A stretch of 64,000 nucleotides of DNA from Clostridium homopropionicum DSM 5847 (GCF_001263795.1 NZ_LHUR01000013.1:1-64000), one strand, 5' to 3'. Numbered from the stretch's first letter, positions 26,730 to 36,583 are shown. The notes: generated from the sequence alone by a model not told the origin. Made by a program: numbers and translations.

Positions 26730-28523
26730 TTAAACCACCTTCTCCAATTGATAAATTTCAACTCCATTAGCTTTACCTTTAACTTTTATTTCTCCAAGAG
26801 GAGTAACTTCAACCTTGTCTTTAACTAATTCGTAGGTAGATTTGCTTAGAAGAATTTGTCCAGCTTTTGCGTTGCTTTCAAGTCTTGCAGAGGTATTTAC
26901 TGTATCACCGATTGCAGTATAGTCCATTCTAAATTTAGCTCCAATATTACCTACAACAGCATAACCTGTATTTATTCCTATTCCAAATTGAACACTTTTA
27001 CCAAATTTTTTTTCTAATTTTTCTTGAAGTGCAATAGAGCCTTGCTTCATAGCCCAAGCCGATTTTACTGCTCTGTAGGCATGATCCTCTAAGTCAAGGG
27101 GTGCGTTGTAAATAGCCATTGTTGCATCTCCAATAAACTTGTCTAGAGTACCGCCTTCATTAAAAATAGATTCGGCCGTTAGATTTAAATAATCGTTTAA
27201 TATTTCTACAATTTCTTCTGGCTGAGCCTTTTCAGATAGAGGAGTAAAACCTCTAATGTCAACAAAAAGAACTGTAATAAATCTTCTTACACCTCCAAGA
27301 TTTAGACTTTTTTCTCCACCTTTTAGTATTTGATCAACAACTTGAGGTGCAACATATTTGCCAAAGGTATCAGTTATTTTTCTTCTTTCAATATATTCAT
27401 CAATGTAACTGTAAATTATTAGCATAATGTTAATTGAAGCCATTAAAAGTAATGGATATACTATTTTAATAATTATTCCTTTAGAATAAGTAAAGTTTGC
27501 AATAACTAAATAAAATCCCATTAAGACCAATAATAGAACAGAAGCCTTAGGAGGAGTTAATTTTTTAAATAATAAATATGAAGCAATTCCTAAAAGAACT
27601 AGAATTAATAGATTTACTTTATCAGATACATATGTTTTAAAGTTATTGTACAGGTAATTTTGAATTAGATTAGCGTGAATTTCTATTCCATACATTTGAT
27701 AATTTCTAGAAGCAGCAGTGAAAAACCTGTCCTGCAATCCAACTGTATATGGCCCAATTAGGATTATTTTTCCTTCAAAATATGAAGGATCTATTGTACC
27801 GTCAAAAACGTCTGCTATAGAATGACATTCAAAGGTTCCAGGGGCTCCTGAAAAATCTATGTAATTTTTATTCCAGATTTCTTCTTGTTTAGCAAGGAGC
27901 TTACCTGAGTTCAAGCCATTTTTTACAGCTTCCTTGTAGATTTCATATGAAAAACTATTAATTTTTTTACCATCATAATTGATGTTATCGTAAAATCTTC
28001 TTATTATTTCACCATCTTTATCGCTAGGAAAAACATTTATAAAACCACTTTTACTGACTTCTTTTAATTCTTCCATTGGCTCTTCCACGGTAGATACTTC
28101 AAAATTTCGAATATCTTTATTATATTTTCTTTCAATATTTTCATAAGAAGTGCTTTCAATATTTCCATAGGAGGCTAGTACAACATTTCCAGCTTTTTTT
28201 ATAGAGTCTATAAGGGCAAGGTCTGACTCAGGTGAGTCGGATTTATCAGAAAAAATTATATCCACCCCAATAGCTGCTGATTTTCCTTTAGATAAAATAT
28301 CAAAAAGCTCTGAATAAACTTTTCTATCCCAAGGAAAGGTGCCGAATTCTTCTAAGCTTTTTTCGTCGATTCCTAGAATAACAATATCTGAGTCAGGGTC
28401 CTTTTGCTTTTGAAATTGAGCATCCTCTACATAATTTTCTAATTTAACAAATATATCATATTGAGAAAATATACAAAAAAGAAATATGAGTGCTAAGGCA
28501 AGGTACTGCGATTTTATTTTCAC
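26730..28523 (-). CDS. CHASE2-domain class III adenylate cyclase
   Basis: A 597-residue membrane enzyme. An N-terminal helix is followed by an extracellular CHASE2 domain (to about residue 305; DSDIVILGIDEKSLEEFG at its start), three membrane helices (about 315-385) and a cytoplasmic class III nucleotidyl cyclase domain (about 405-597). Metal-binding Asp residues are in FVDIRGF and KFIGDATMAIY. The substrate-selecting Lys (LDKFIGD) and Asp (MDYTAIGDTVN) are of the adenylate type, so cAMP is the expected product. cAMP signalling is uncommon in clostridia. RBS AGGAGG. It is divergent from the NHL gene across an inverted repeat. Confidence 0.92.
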   Translation of the reverse strand: MKIKSQYLALALIFLFCIFSQYDIFVKLENYVEDAQFQKQKDPDSDIVILGIDEKSLEEFGTFPWDRKVYSELFDILSKGKSAAIGVDIIFSDKSDSPESDLALIDSIKKAGNVVLASYGNIESTSYENIERKYNKDIRNFEVSTVEEPMEELKEVSKSGFINVFPSDKDGEIIRRFYDNINYDGKKINSFSYEIYKEAVKNGLNSGKLLAKQEEIWNKNYIDFSGAPGTFECHSIADVFDGTIDPSYFEGKIILIGPYTVGLQDRFFTAASRNYQMYGIEIHANLIQNYLYNNFKTYVSDKVNLLILVLLGIASYLLFKKLTPPKASVLLLVLMGFYLVIANFTYSKGIIIKIVYPLLLMASINIMLIIYSYIDEYIERRKITDTFGKYVAPQVVDQILKGGEKSLNLGGVRRFITVLFVDIRGFTPLSEKAQPEEIVEILNDYLNLTAESIFNEGGTLDKFIGDATMAIYNAPLDLEDHAYRAVKSAWAMKQGSIALQEKLEKKFGKSVQFGIGINTGYAVVGNIGAKFRMDYTAIGDTVNTSARLESNAKAGQILLSKSTYELVKDKVEVTPLGEIKVKGKANGVEIYQLEKVV

Positions 28524-28580
28524 ATTTAAATCCTCCTGATTGATAAAAATTAATGTTTGAAAAGTAATATTGTTTTTGAT

Positions 28581-28609
28581 ATTGTATAATTATAACATTA
28601 TTATACAAT
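28581..28609. promoter_or_regulatory. Inverted repeat in the cyclase/NHL divergent promoter region
   Basis: ATTGTATAAT (28581-28590) is repeated in exact inverse at 28600-28609 around a 9-base spacer. Each arm contains a TATAAT reading outwards, so the block may be two face-to-face -10 boxes, an operator, or both. The core ATTGTAT resembles the palindrome at 3115-3127. Confidence 0.45.
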
Positions 28610-28677
28610 AAATATAAAAGTGGGTATAAGATTATTTTACTAAAAATAAATATTTTTTATGAAATGAGGAAGATATT

Positions 28678-30330
28678 GTGATAAATATGAAAAAAATTAT
28701 ATTTTCTTGCGTTGGCTATATATTCATTAGTACTTTCTTTAATGCAAAAGCTTTAGCTTTAGCTTTAGAAGTAACTGCTGATGATTTAAATAATAGATTG
28801 ATAGAATTAACATCATCAATGGAAGTCAAAGTTGATAATGGATCATGGACATACTATTCTTCAAATATGAATCTTGATTTATCAGGAGATAAGAAAGTTT
28901 CAGTAAGAAACAAAATTCAAAACTCAAATAATTATGAAGTAAAAGAGTTCACATTTACTTCAACTCCAATTTTATCCTCATTGAGCAATTTTGCCGGATC
29001 TGGACAAAATATTTTAAAGGATGGAACTAAAAGCATAAGCGGATTTAATTATCCTAGCAGCATAGTTCTTGATAGAGATGGTAATATAATTGTAGTTGAC
29101 TCTTATAATAATTGTATAAGAAAGATATCAGGAGATAACGTAACAACAATTGCAGGTTCTATAGATAAAAAAGACAGTTACGGATTTCCAATGGGAGATT
29201 ATGCTGATGGAGATGCACTGAATGCAAAATTCAATAAACCTAAAGATGCAGTAGTAGATTCTAAGGGGAATATTTTTATTTCAGATTCATGTAATAATGT
29301 AATTCGTAAAATAAACAATAATAAAGTATATACTTTTGCAGGTACTGGGGAAGTAGGATTTACTAATGGAGAGGGCAAAACTTCTAAATTTAACCTTCCA
29401 TCAGGAATTACAATAGATAAAGATGATAACCTATATGTTGCAGATAGTTTAAATAATGTAATAAGAAAAATCACTCCTAATGGAGTAGTGTCTACTTTTG
29501 CTGGAGTGCAAGGAGAAACTGGAGGATACAAAAATGGAGCACTAAATGAAGCTATCTTTAATGAACCTTCAGATATAATTATTGATAGTAAGGGGGCTTT
29601 TTATATAACAGATTCAGGAAATCAGGTTATAAGAAAGATATACAATGGACAAGTAACTGCCATATCAGGAAGTGTAGATGGTAAAATTGATAACTCGGAT
29701 TATATGGAAGGAGGTTATGCAGACGGAATTGCATCAGAGGCAAAATATAATTTTCCCAAAGGTATTAGCATAACTGATGAAGGTGTTTTACTGGTTGCGG
29801 ATACTTGGAACAATATGATTAGAGCAATAAAAGCTGATGGAACTGTTTCTACTATTACTGGCTCTGAAATTGTAAATGAGAGTGAGTCAAATGAGAATCT
29901 TGTACAATTAAATAAACCTACAGATGTACTTTATTCTAAAGGATATATTTATATTTGTGATTCTTGGAATAATTCTATACGAGTAATGCCTTTAAGTAAA
30001 AATGAGGACAGGAACTTTTTTCAGTTTCTAGAGCCTACTGCTCCTGTTCAAACAGTTAAAGAGGATAAGCTATGGAAAATAAATTTCAGTAAGGAAATTG
30101 ATGAAGATTCGATAAATGGTAATATCTTAATTTATAATAAAAGCAAAAATCTAGAAGTAAGTATTACCCCAGAACTTTCCACAGATAAAAAATCAATTGT
30201 TATAAAACATAAAGATAATTTTATTGTGGGAGATGAATATGTAATTTATGTAAAAAATAATATCATAGGTATAGTTGATAAACAATACATTAGAAAGCCA
30301 ATTATGTTTGAATTTACAGTTTGCAAATAG
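28678..30330 (+). CDS. Secreted NHL-repeat protein
   Basis: A 550-residue exported protein with a signal peptide (ends near residue 30 in a run of Ala/Leu). Five or six NHL beta-propeller repeats span about 85-440, each of the form FN-PSGI-IDKDDNLYVADS-NNVIRKI. The C-terminal 100 residues form a bacterial Ig-like domain (VKEDKLWKINFSKEIDEDSI) of the SbsA type. Such proteins act as surface scaffolds or ligand binders. The GTG at 28678 is taken as start because GAGGAA is 6 bases upstream; ATG 28687 is the alternative. It heads a five-gene run to mscL, divergent from the cyclase. Confidence 0.88.
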   Translation: MINMKKIIFSCVGYIFISTFFNAKALALALEVTADDLNNRLIELTSSMEVKVDNGSWTYYSSNMNLDLSGDKKVSVRNKIQNSNNYEVKEFTFTSTPILSSLSNFAGSGQNILKDGTKSISGFNYPSSIVLDRDGNIIVVDSYNNCIRKISGDNVTTIAGSIDKKDSYGFPMGDYADGDALNAKFNKPKDAVVDSKGNIFISDSCNNVIRKINNNKVYTFAGTGEVGFTNGEGKTSKFNLPSGITIDKDDNLYVADSLNNVIRKITPNGVVSTFAGVQGETGGYKNGALNEAIFNEPSDIIIDSKGAFYITDSGNQVIRKIYNGQVTAISGSVDGKIDNSDYMEGGYADGIASEAKYNFPKGISITDEGVLLVADTWNNMIRAIKADGTVSTITGSEIVNESESNENLVQLNKPTDVLYSKGYIYICDSWNNSIRVMPLSKNEDRNFFQFLEPTAPVQTVKEDKLWKINFSKEIDEDSINGNILIYNKSKNLEVSITPELSTDKKSIVIKHKDNFIVGDEYVIYVKNNIIGIVDKQYIRKPIMFEFTVCK

Positions 30331-30357
30331 TGATTATTTTACATTGGAGGTGGACTC

Positions 30358-31527
30358 ATGGAAGTATCGATTTATATTTTTGCATTGGCTATCATTATTT
30401 TATTTTGTATATTCGGGTACCTCTTATATATTAAAGAAGCTCAATTGAATAAATACAAAAATCTCTTTGAAATAGGAAGAAAGATTACTTCAAATATTAA
30501 GTTAAATAAGCTCATGGAAGAAATAATTACAATTGCAAAAAATGAAACACAAGCTGAGGCTGGGTCACTTTACATTGTAGACGAAGAAAAGCAAGAACTA
30601 TGGTTTCAAGTAGCACTTGGAGAAAAAGGTGATTTACTAAAAGAAATTAGGTTAAAAATGGGTGAAGGTGTAGCTGGATGGGTAGCTAAAGAGGGAGTAA
30701 CTCTTAATATTAGAGATGTAAATAAGGATTCCAGATTAAAAAAAGAAATAGGTAAAAAGATTAATTTTAATCAAAAGGCTATGCTTACTTTGCCTATTAA
30801 ATATAAAGACAAGACTATTGCGGTTATACAGTTAATAAATAAAAAAGGCGGGGAAGTATTTACTGAAAAGGATGAAAAGTTTATTGAAGGAATGTGTAGT
30901 CAAATAGCCATAGCTCTTGAAAATGCTCAGTTATTTAAAAGAACTAAAGAGCTTTTTATAGATTCCATTAAAGCTCTTGCAAGCGCTGTGGATGCAAAAG
31001 ATCCATATACTAATGGACATTCGGAAAGAGTCACTGAATATTCCTTATTGATAGCTAAAGAAATGGGAATGGATGAAGAAAAAATTGAAACTCTAGAATA
31101 TATGGGCTTACTTCATGATGTAGGTAAAATTGGAATTAAAGATTCTATTCTAAATAAGCAAGCACCTCTTGATAATGAAGAATTTGTTATTATGAAGACA
31201 CATCCAAGTATAGGTTCTAAGATACTATCTACAATGAAATCTTTAAATATAATAATACCTGGGGTAAAATATCATCATGAAAAATTTGATGGAACCGGGT
31301 ATTGTGATGGACTCAAAGGAGAAGAAATACCTCTTGAGGCTAGAATTATTGCTGTTGCAGATACTTATGATGCAATGACCACTGATAGACCTTATAGAAA
31401 AGGACTTTCACATGAAATTGCCATGGAAGAAATAAATAAATTTTCAGGAAAGCAATTTGATCCTAAAATTGTAGAATATTTTAACAGAGTTATGAAAAAG
31501 AGGTTAATATCAAATGATGAACAATAG
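30358..31527 (+). CDS. Membrane-anchored GAF-HD-GYP phosphodiesterase
   Basis: A 389-residue protein with one N-terminal helix (about 4-24), a GAF domain (about 40-190; AGSLYIVDEE, GVAGWVAKEG) and an HD-GYP domain (about 205-389). The HD pair is His253-Asp254 in LLHDVGKIG. The HHEKFDGTGYCDG region has Cys in place of Pro in the GYP motif, while the metal-binding His residues are kept. It should hydrolyse c-di-GMP under control of a GAF ligand (inference). It lies 27 bases after the NHL gene and its end overlaps the next gene by 14 bases. Confidence 0.9.
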   Translation: MEVSIYIFALAIIILFCIFGYLLYIKEAQLNKYKNLFEIGRKITSNIKLNKLMEEIITIAKNETQAEAGSLYIVDEEKQELWFQVALGEKGDLLKEIRLKMGEGVAGWVAKEGVTLNIRDVNKDSRLKKEIGKKINFNQKAMLTLPIKYKDKTIAVIQLINKKGGEVFTEKDEKFIEGMCSQIAIALENAQLFKRTKELFIDSIKALASAVDAKDPYTNGHSERVTEYSLLIAKEMGMDEEKIETLEYMGLLHDVGKIGIKDSILNKQAPLDNEEFVIMKTHPSIGSKILSTMKSLNIIIPGVKYHHEKFDGTGYCDGLKGEEIPLEARIIAVADTYDAMTTDRPYRKGLSHEIAMEEINKFSGKQFDPKIVEYFNRVMKKRLISNDEQ

Positions 31528-32209
31528 CTTTTTTGTTATTTTTATATTAGCCCATTTAATTGGAGATTTTGTACTGCAAACGGATAAAATAGCAAAAGAA
31601 AAAGCATCTTCAATTAAAGGAGTTTTCGTTCATTCTTTAATTGTTATTTTAGTACAAATGTTGTTTTTAAGTGTATTTGGAATAAAGGGAATAATTTCTG
31701 GATTAATATCAGGAAGCATCCACTTTTTTATTGATTCTATAAAATTATATATTAGTAAAAATATATTCCTTAAAAATAAGCAGACTTTATATTTTTTATT
31801 TGACCAAGCTATCCATATAGCTATCATACTTTTTCTTACCCTTACCTTTGGTAAAGAGCTTGGAGAAAATTATAAGGAGCATATTGGATATTTAAAATAT
31901 GCAGTATCAATAATAACCTTAACTTATGCTTCAACAGTCGCTTCTAAAATATTAATTTTTGATTTAGATTTAGTGCCAAAAGATAAAGGGTTTTTCATGA
32001 AAGATGAAAGAATATTAGATGCTATTGTTGCTATATTAATTTGGATTATTATTGGTTTTATCAAATGGAAATTACTTATTATTGCATTGATACTTGTTTT
32101 GTTTTCATTATATTTAGCTCTTGGGAAAAAGCTTTATAAATATTATAATAAAGTATATTTTATAAAATATATTGTGTATCTGATTGTATCTTTGATTCTT
32201 AAATTTTAA
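31514..32209 (+). CDS. DUF3307 membrane protein
   Basis: A 231-residue protein with about six or seven membrane helices. The start (LIGDFVLQTDKIAKEKASS) matches the DUF3307 family signature LxaDFlLQtdkwak; the function of the family is unknown. It overlaps the end of the HD-GYP gene, so the two are translationally coupled, and a link to c-di-GMP turnover is suggested only by that. ATG 31514 or 31517 could be the start. Confidence 0.82.
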   Translation: MMNNSFFVIFILAHLIGDFVLQTDKIAKEKASSIKGVFVHSLIVILVQMLFLSVFGIKGIISGLISGSIHFFIDSIKLYISKNIFLKNKQTLYFLFDQAIHIAIILFLTLTFGKELGENYKEHIGYLKYAVSIITLTYASTVASKILIFDLDLVPKDKGFFMKDERILDAIVAILIWIIIGFIKWKLLIIALILVLFSLYLALGKKLYKYYNKVYFIKYIVYLIVSLILKF

Positions 32210-32228
32210 AAAACTCAGGAGAAGAAAT

Positions 32229-32567
32229 ATGAATATACAAATTTTTGGCATTAGTAAATGCTTTGACACTAAAAAAGCAGAAAGATATTTTAAGGAAAGA
32301 AAAATTAAATACCAGTTTATTGATTTGAATGAAAAGGGATTAAGTAAAAGGGAACTAGAAAGTGTTAAAAATTCTGTAGGATTAAATAATCTTATAAATG
32401 CAAATTCAAAAGAATATAAAACCCTTAATATGGAACACATAAGAAATGCTATCGTTAAAGAAGAAATACTTTTAAAAAATCCCAAATTATTCAAAACACC
32501 TATAGTAAGAAACGGCAGTAATGCAACTGTAGGGTATGAACCTGAAATTTGGAAAGGCTGGGAGTAA
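32229..32567 (+). CDS. ArsC/Spx-family thioredoxin-fold protein
   Basis: A 112-residue protein of the arsenate reductase (ArsC/YffB/Spx) family: FGISKCFDTKKAERYFKER at the start, with the catalytic-position Cys11, and the C-terminal TPIVRNG-N-VGYEPEIW typical of the group. Only one Cys is present, so it is not a CXXC Spx; a glutathione-independent arsenate reductase function cannot be shown. RBS AGGAGAAG. It sits in the NHL-to-mscL gene run with 19- and 36-base gaps. Confidence 0.85.
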   Translation: MNIQIFGISKCFDTKKAERYFKERKIKYQFIDLNEKGLSKRELESVKNSVGLNNLINANSKEYKTLNMEHIRNAIVKEEILLKNPKLFKTPIVRNGSNATVGYEPEIWKGWE

Positions 32568-32603
32568 TTAATGTTAAAATATTGATTTACAGGAGATGAT
32601 AAA

Positions 32604-33035
32604 ATGTTAAAAGAATTTAAGCAGTTTGCTTTAAAGGGAAATGTTATAGACTTAGCTGTAGGTGTTATAATAGGAGGCGCTTTTGGGAAAATAGTTACAT
32701 CCTTAGTTAATGATATTATAATGCCTATAATAAGTTTACTTGTTGGAAGAGTGGATTTTTCAAAGCGGTTTATAGACTTAAGTGGTAAGGGGTATGAAAC
32801 CTTAGCAGCAGCTAAAGAAGCTAATGCAGCAACTATAAACTACGGTTTGTTTTTAAATAATATAGTAGACTTCTTAATCATATCATTTTCAATTTTTATT
32901 GTAATAAAGCAAATTAATCGTTTTTCTAAAAAAGAAGCTCCTGCACCAGCTACAACAAAGGTATGCCCTTATTGCTGCAGTACAGTACCAATAGAAGCTA
33001 AAAAATGTGCTCATTGTACTTCAGATTTAGAATAA
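32604..33035 (+). CDS. mscL: Large-conductance mechanosensitive channel with C-terminal zinc ribbon
   Basis: A 143-residue MscL channel. The first helix carries [24 protein letters not shown], the pore-lining segment of MscL, and the second helix is near residues 78-98. The C-terminus departs from E. coli MscL: it ends in a zinc-ribbon-like CPYC-x10-CAHC. Emergency release of solutes on osmotic downshock is the known role. The ribbon may bind zinc or a partner and modulate gating (inference). It is the last gene before a terminator. Confidence 0.93.
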   Translation: MLKEFKQFALKGNVIDLAVGVIIGGAFGKIVTSLVNDIIMPIISLLVGRVDFSKRFIDLSGKGYETLAAAKEANAATINYGLFLNNIVDFLIISFSIFIVIKQINRFSKKEAPAPATTKVCPYCCSTVPIEAKKCAHCTSDLE

Positions 33036-33080
33036 ATAATATAAAATACAGAATATATTTATCATAAAACTGGCAATTTT

Positions 33081-33114
33081 AGGCACTTACATATATGTAG
33101 GTGCCTTTGTATTT
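33081..33114 (+). terminator. Terminator after mscL
   Basis: GGCACTTACAT (33082-33092) pairs, with one G-T pair, with ATGTAGGTGCC (33095-33105), followed by TTTGTATTT. It ends the NHL-to-mscL operon. Confidence 0.8.
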
Positions 33115-33246
33115 CTGAAAACTATTACATATAAACAATCTGTAAATATATATTAAGTGATATGGTAAATTATTTTTTAGATGCTATAATATACTAATAT
33201 AATTTGGAAGTTGTAAGTAATATGATTTTAAAGGGGGCATAAATAA

Positions 33247-34962
33247 ATGAAGTGGTTTTTAAATATGAAAGTAAGAACTAAATTAATGATAAGCTTTTTA
33301 ATTATTTCTCTTTTTATAGCTGTATCGGTAACCGTTTCCGTATATGATATGGATAAAATCAATAATGGATCAAAACAAATATATGAGAATAATCTTTTAT
33401 CTTTAGATTATTTAACTTCCCTTCAAAAAAATCAGTTAGAAGTAAGATCTGAATTACTATTAATAGATTTAGAAAGTGACGTAAATAAAGTTTCTTCTAG
33501 AATTGAAACAATAAATAAAATATCAACTGAAAGTAATGAAAATATAAAAGCTTATGAAGCTCTAGGAATAAATGAAGAAGAGAAGGCTATAGTAAAGGAA
33601 CTAAAAACTACCTTAGAAGAGTATAGGAATTTTAGAGAAGAAGCCTTAGATCATGCTAAAAATGGAGAGTTTAAAGATTTTGGTGAGCATATTGTAAAAG
33701 TCAATGAACTTAGAGACAAGACAGATACTGTAATAGAAAAATTAATACAGTACAATAAAGAAGAAGCAAAAAATATTAATACACTAAATCAAATAACTTA
33801 TGACAACTCAAGGAAAATGTTAATATTAATTGGAGTTAGCGCATTTGTATTATCTATATTAATAGGTTTTGCAATTGGAAAAGTTATTTCGACTCAAGTA
33901 AAAAAAGGCTTAGATTTAGCACATAAACTAGGTGAAGGAGACTTAACTTTCAAACTAAACATTAATAGTAAAGATGAAGTAGGTATGCTAATTAATGAGT
34001 TAAACCAAGCTATGGATAATACCAGAGAATTAATCGGAAGCATAATTAATGAAACTCATGAAATAACTTATTCTAGTAAGGAATTAAATGAAGCTATAGA
34101 AGAAATAACAGCTAAAATGGAAAATGTAAATAAATCAACTGAGTCTATTGTTGCTGCTATTGAAGAAAGCAGTGCTTCTTCTGAAGAAATAAGTGCTTCT
34201 ACTGAAGAAATTGATGCAACTACTGCTGAACTTGCCAAAAGAGCAGATGAAGGAAACATTGAGGCAGAAAATATTAAGAAAAGAGCTATTAAAATTAAAA
34301 CTGAAGCAGAAGAAAATGCTAAACTTGTAGACCAGCTTTATAGAGAAAAACAAGCAAGTATAGTAAAGGCTATAGAGGAAGGGAAAGTAGTTAATGAAAT
34401 AAAAACAATGGCAGATACAATAGCTGCTATTTCAGAACAAACCAATTTATTAGCACTAAATGCTGCAATAGAAGCTGCAAGAGCAGGAGAACAAGGAAAA
34501 GGATTTGCGGTTGTAGCGGAAGAAGTACGAAAACTTGCAGAACAATCTTCAAATTCAGTTTCTGTTATAAAAGATACTATTACAAATGTACAAAATGCAT
34601 TTAAAAATTTATCAGAAAATACATCAGAAATTTTAAAGTTTATTGATGGAAATGTTACTAGAGATTATGTCAATATGGTTGACATTGGAGTAAAGTACGA
34701 AAATGATGCTCTTACACTAAGTAAGCTTACAGAAGATTTAGCTGCAAGTACTGAAGAAATGTCTGCTACGATGAATGGTGTGGCAGTTGCTGCCCAGAAT
34801 TTGACTGCCACAGGTGAAGAAACTTCTGCTGGTTCACAGGAAATATTAAAAAACATTCATGAAACAACTATGGCTACAGCAAGAATTGCTAGAGGCTCAG
34901 AAAAACAGGCAGAAATAGCTGAACGTCTTAACAGCTTAGTTTCAAAATTTAAAGTATTATAA
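33247..34962 (+). CDS. Methyl-accepting chemotaxis protein, 4HB sensor
   Basis: A 571-residue membrane chemoreceptor. TM1 is at about 12-32 and TM2 at about 190-212, with a four-helix-bundle ligand domain between; a HAMP domain (212-265) and a long signalling hairpin follow. The tip [20 protein letters not shown] is near residues 400-420. Repeated E-S-S-A-S-S-E-E-I segments flank the tip, as in receptors of clostridia. Single-gene unit behind a TATAAT in the preceding spacer; RBS AAAGGGGG. The ligand is unknown. Confidence 0.93.
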   Translation: MKWFLNMKVRTKLMISFLIISLFIAVSVTVSVYDMDKINNGSKQIYENNLLSLDYLTSLQKNQLEVRSELLLIDLESDVNKVSSRIETINKISTESNENIKAYEALGINEEEKAIVKELKTTLEEYRNFREEALDHAKNGEFKDFGEHIVKVNELRDKTDTVIEKLIQYNKEEAKNINTLNQITYDNSRKMLILIGVSAFVLSILIGFAIGKVISTQVKKGLDLAHKLGEGDLTFKLNINSKDEVGMLINELNQAMDNTRELIGSIINETHEITYSSKELNEAIEEITAKMENVNKSTESIVAAIEESSASSEEISASTEEIDATTAELAKRADEGNIEAENIKKRAIKIKTEAEENAKLVDQLYREKQASIVKAIEEGKVVNEIKTMADTIAAISEQTNLLALNAAIEAARAGEQGKGFAVVAEEVRKLAEQSSNSVSVIKDTITNVQNAFKNLSENTSEILKFIDGNVTRDYVNMVDIGVKYENDALTLSKLTEDLAASTEEMSATMNGVAVAAQNLTATGEETSAGSQEILKNIHETTMATARIARGSEKQAEIAERLNSLVSKFKVL

Positions 34963-34999
34963 ATAACAAAATTTTCTGAAAATGTTTTTATGATTATTA

Positions 35000-35027
35000 T
35001 TGAAATTTTATAGGATTCTGATATAAT
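35000..35027 (+). promoter_or_regulatory. Promoter of the 6S RNA candidate
   Basis: TTGAAA (35000-35005), a 16-base spacer and TATAAT (35022-35027). The predicted start is near 35034, which fits the 5' end of the folded RNA. Confidence 0.7.
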
Positions 35028-35033
35028 ATTCTT

Positions 35034-35286
35034 GAAAGAAGATATTAAATAAGTCTGAAATATTCGTAGAGCTCTTATTTTGAACCTACAGAGTTCATAA
35101 GGGAGTTCGATATTTAGTTGTGAATTGTCCTTTAAGTCCAAAAGGATTATTTGGCAAGGACAGGGAAACAGCTGTGAGAACACCCACCTATCATAGAGAT
35201 AGGTGTCAAAATCGGAGTAGCGGTATTTTGGATTTTAATATTTTAATATTATAATTAAAAGAGGATAAAACCTCTTTTTTATTTTT
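35034..35286 (+). ncRNA. ssrS: 6S RNA candidate
   Basis: No coding frame is present, and the segment folds into a long broken hairpin of the 6S type. A closing stem pairs 35054-35064 (TCTGAAATATT) with 35222-35232, and a second stem pairs CTCT-T-ATTTTGA near 35072 with its inverse near 35206-35217. Next is a large central bubble whose 3' strand carries a small hairpin (CACCTAT with ATAGGTG, about 35185-35204). The terminal stem pairs AGTTGT (35116-35121) with ACAGCT and TGTCCTT with AAGGACA. A near-consensus promoter and a terminator bound it. 6S RNA binds sigma-A RNA polymerase in stationary phase. The call rests on architecture, not on an alignment. Confidence 0.75.
35257..35286 (+). terminator. 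Terminator at the 3' end of the 6S RNA candidate
   Basis: AAAAGAGG pairs with CCTCTTTT around a 6-base loop, followed by more T. It lies before deoD, so the RNA and deoD are probably separate transcripts. Confidence 0.8.
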
Positions 35287-35357
35287 GAAATTAATTTAAA
35301 TTTACCTACCATTTATGGTAAAATACATTATTATATATAATTTTAGGAGGCACAGGA

Positions 35358-36056
35358 ATGAGTGTACATATAGGAGCAAAAGCTGGCGAAATTGCAGAAA
35401 CAGTATTATTGCCTGGAGATCCATTGAGAGCAAAATTTATTGCAGAAACTTTCCTTGAAAATGTTATATGTTACAATGAGGTTAGAGGAATGTATGGGTT
35501 TACTGGAACATATAAGGAAAAAAGAGTGTCAGTTCAAGGAACAGGAATGGGGACACCATCTATTTCAATTTATGCAAATGAACTCATAGAAAGCTATGGA
35601 GCAAAGAAACTTATTAGAGTTGGTACTTGTGGATCTATTCAAGAGAGCGTTAAAGTAAGAGATGTAATACTTGCAATGGGCTCATGTACAAATTCAGGAA
35701 TAAATAAAATGCGTTTTAAAGGAATGGACTTTTCAGCAATTGCTAGTTTTGAATTATTAAATAAAGCATATAATGTTGCTAAAGAAAAAGGAATTACTGC
35801 AAAAGTTGGGAATGTTTTAACAAGTGATTTATTTTACAATGATGATCCAGATGCTTGGAAGCTTTGGGCAAAGTATGGTGTTTTAGCTATTGAAATGGAA
35901 GCTACTGCTTTATATACTTTAGGAAGCAAGTATGGAATTGATACTTTAGCAATATTAACTGTAAGTGATAATATTGTAACAGGAGAAGAAACCACTTCCG
36001 AGGAACGACAGAGTACTTTCACTTCAATGATTGAAATTGCATTAGAATTAGCTTGA
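35358..36056 (+). CDS. deoD: Purine nucleoside phosphorylase, DeoD type
   Basis: A 232-residue hexameric-type purine nucleoside phosphorylase. The motif [13 protein letters not shown] near the start binds phosphate, [14 protein letters not shown] follows, and [10 protein letters not shown] near residue 180 carries the ribose-contact Met and Glu; the base-contact Asp is in [10 protein letters not shown]. It splits purine (deoxy)nucleosides with phosphate. RBS AGGAGG. It is the second nucleoside phosphorylase in the window, after the unrelated PpnP cupin. A terminator directly overlaps its stop. Confidence 0.96.
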   Translation: MSVHIGAKAGEIAETVLLPGDPLRAKFIAETFLENVICYNEVRGMYGFTGTYKEKRVSVQGTGMGTPSISIYANELIESYGAKKLIRVGTCGSIQESVKVRDVILAMGSCTNSGINKMRFKGMDFSAIASFELLNKAYNVAKEKGITAKVGNVLTSDLFYNDDPDAWKLWAKYGVLAIEMEATALYTLGSKYGIDTLAILTVSDNIVTGEETTSEERQSTFTSMIEIALELA

Positions 36057-36087
36057 GTAAAGCAGAAATTTCTGCTTTACTTTTTAA
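36056..36087 (+). terminator. Terminator after deoD
   Basis: A 26-base perfect palindrome (AGTAAAGCAGAAA and its inverse, 36056-36081) with TTTTT after it. The first base is the last base of the deoD stop codon. Confidence 0.9.
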
Positions 36088-36187
36088 TTTAGTTAAAAAA
36101 TAAAAATAAATCCTAGAGGACATGTCCCCCTTTATAAATATTGTACATATAAAGGTAATATAGAAGTTTTTTATGAGGGGGATGAAT

Positions 36188-36571
36188 ATGACTAATATAG
36201 TTGTTCAATATGTCTTAGTTGTTGTTCTTATTGCTGGCTTATCTTACCTTGTATATTTAATAAAGGATAAGGGAATTAGTGTTAAAGAAGATTATTTTGG
36301 TATAACTTATATGTTATTAAAATCATTAAATGACATAGAAGCTACACCTGAAAAGGTTAAAAAAATAATAAGAGCAATTTCAGAAGAAGTACAGTTTATT
36401 GAGTTGAATTATAAAAATGAAGATAATACTTTAAAAGAAGAAAAGGCTTTAATACTAGCTAAGGAAGCTTTGGAAGCTTTAGAATTTGAAAATAACATTG
36501 ATGATGAATCAATACGATATATTATTAGATTATGTGCAGCAGCAATGCCACCAACTCATGAGGAGAAATGA
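36188..36571 (+). CDS. Small membrane-anchored protein, unknown function
   Basis: A 127-residue protein with one N-terminal membrane helix (about residues 4-22) and a cytoplasmic helical domain (about 25-127) rich in Glu and Lys, ending in LCAAAMPPTHEEK. I do not recognise the family. ATG 36188 is chosen over upstream ATGs at 36173 and 36182 because GAGGGG lies 7 bases before it. It stands alone between the deoD terminator and the repeat element, so context gives no hint. Confidence 0.6.
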   Translation: MTNIVVQYVLVVVLIAGLSYLVYLIKDKGISVKEDYFGITYMLLKSLNDIEATPEKVKKIIRAISEEVQFIELNYKNEDNTLKEEKALILAKEALEALEFENNIDDESIRYIIRLCAAAMPPTHEEK

Positions 36572-36583
36572 AATAATAAGAAT

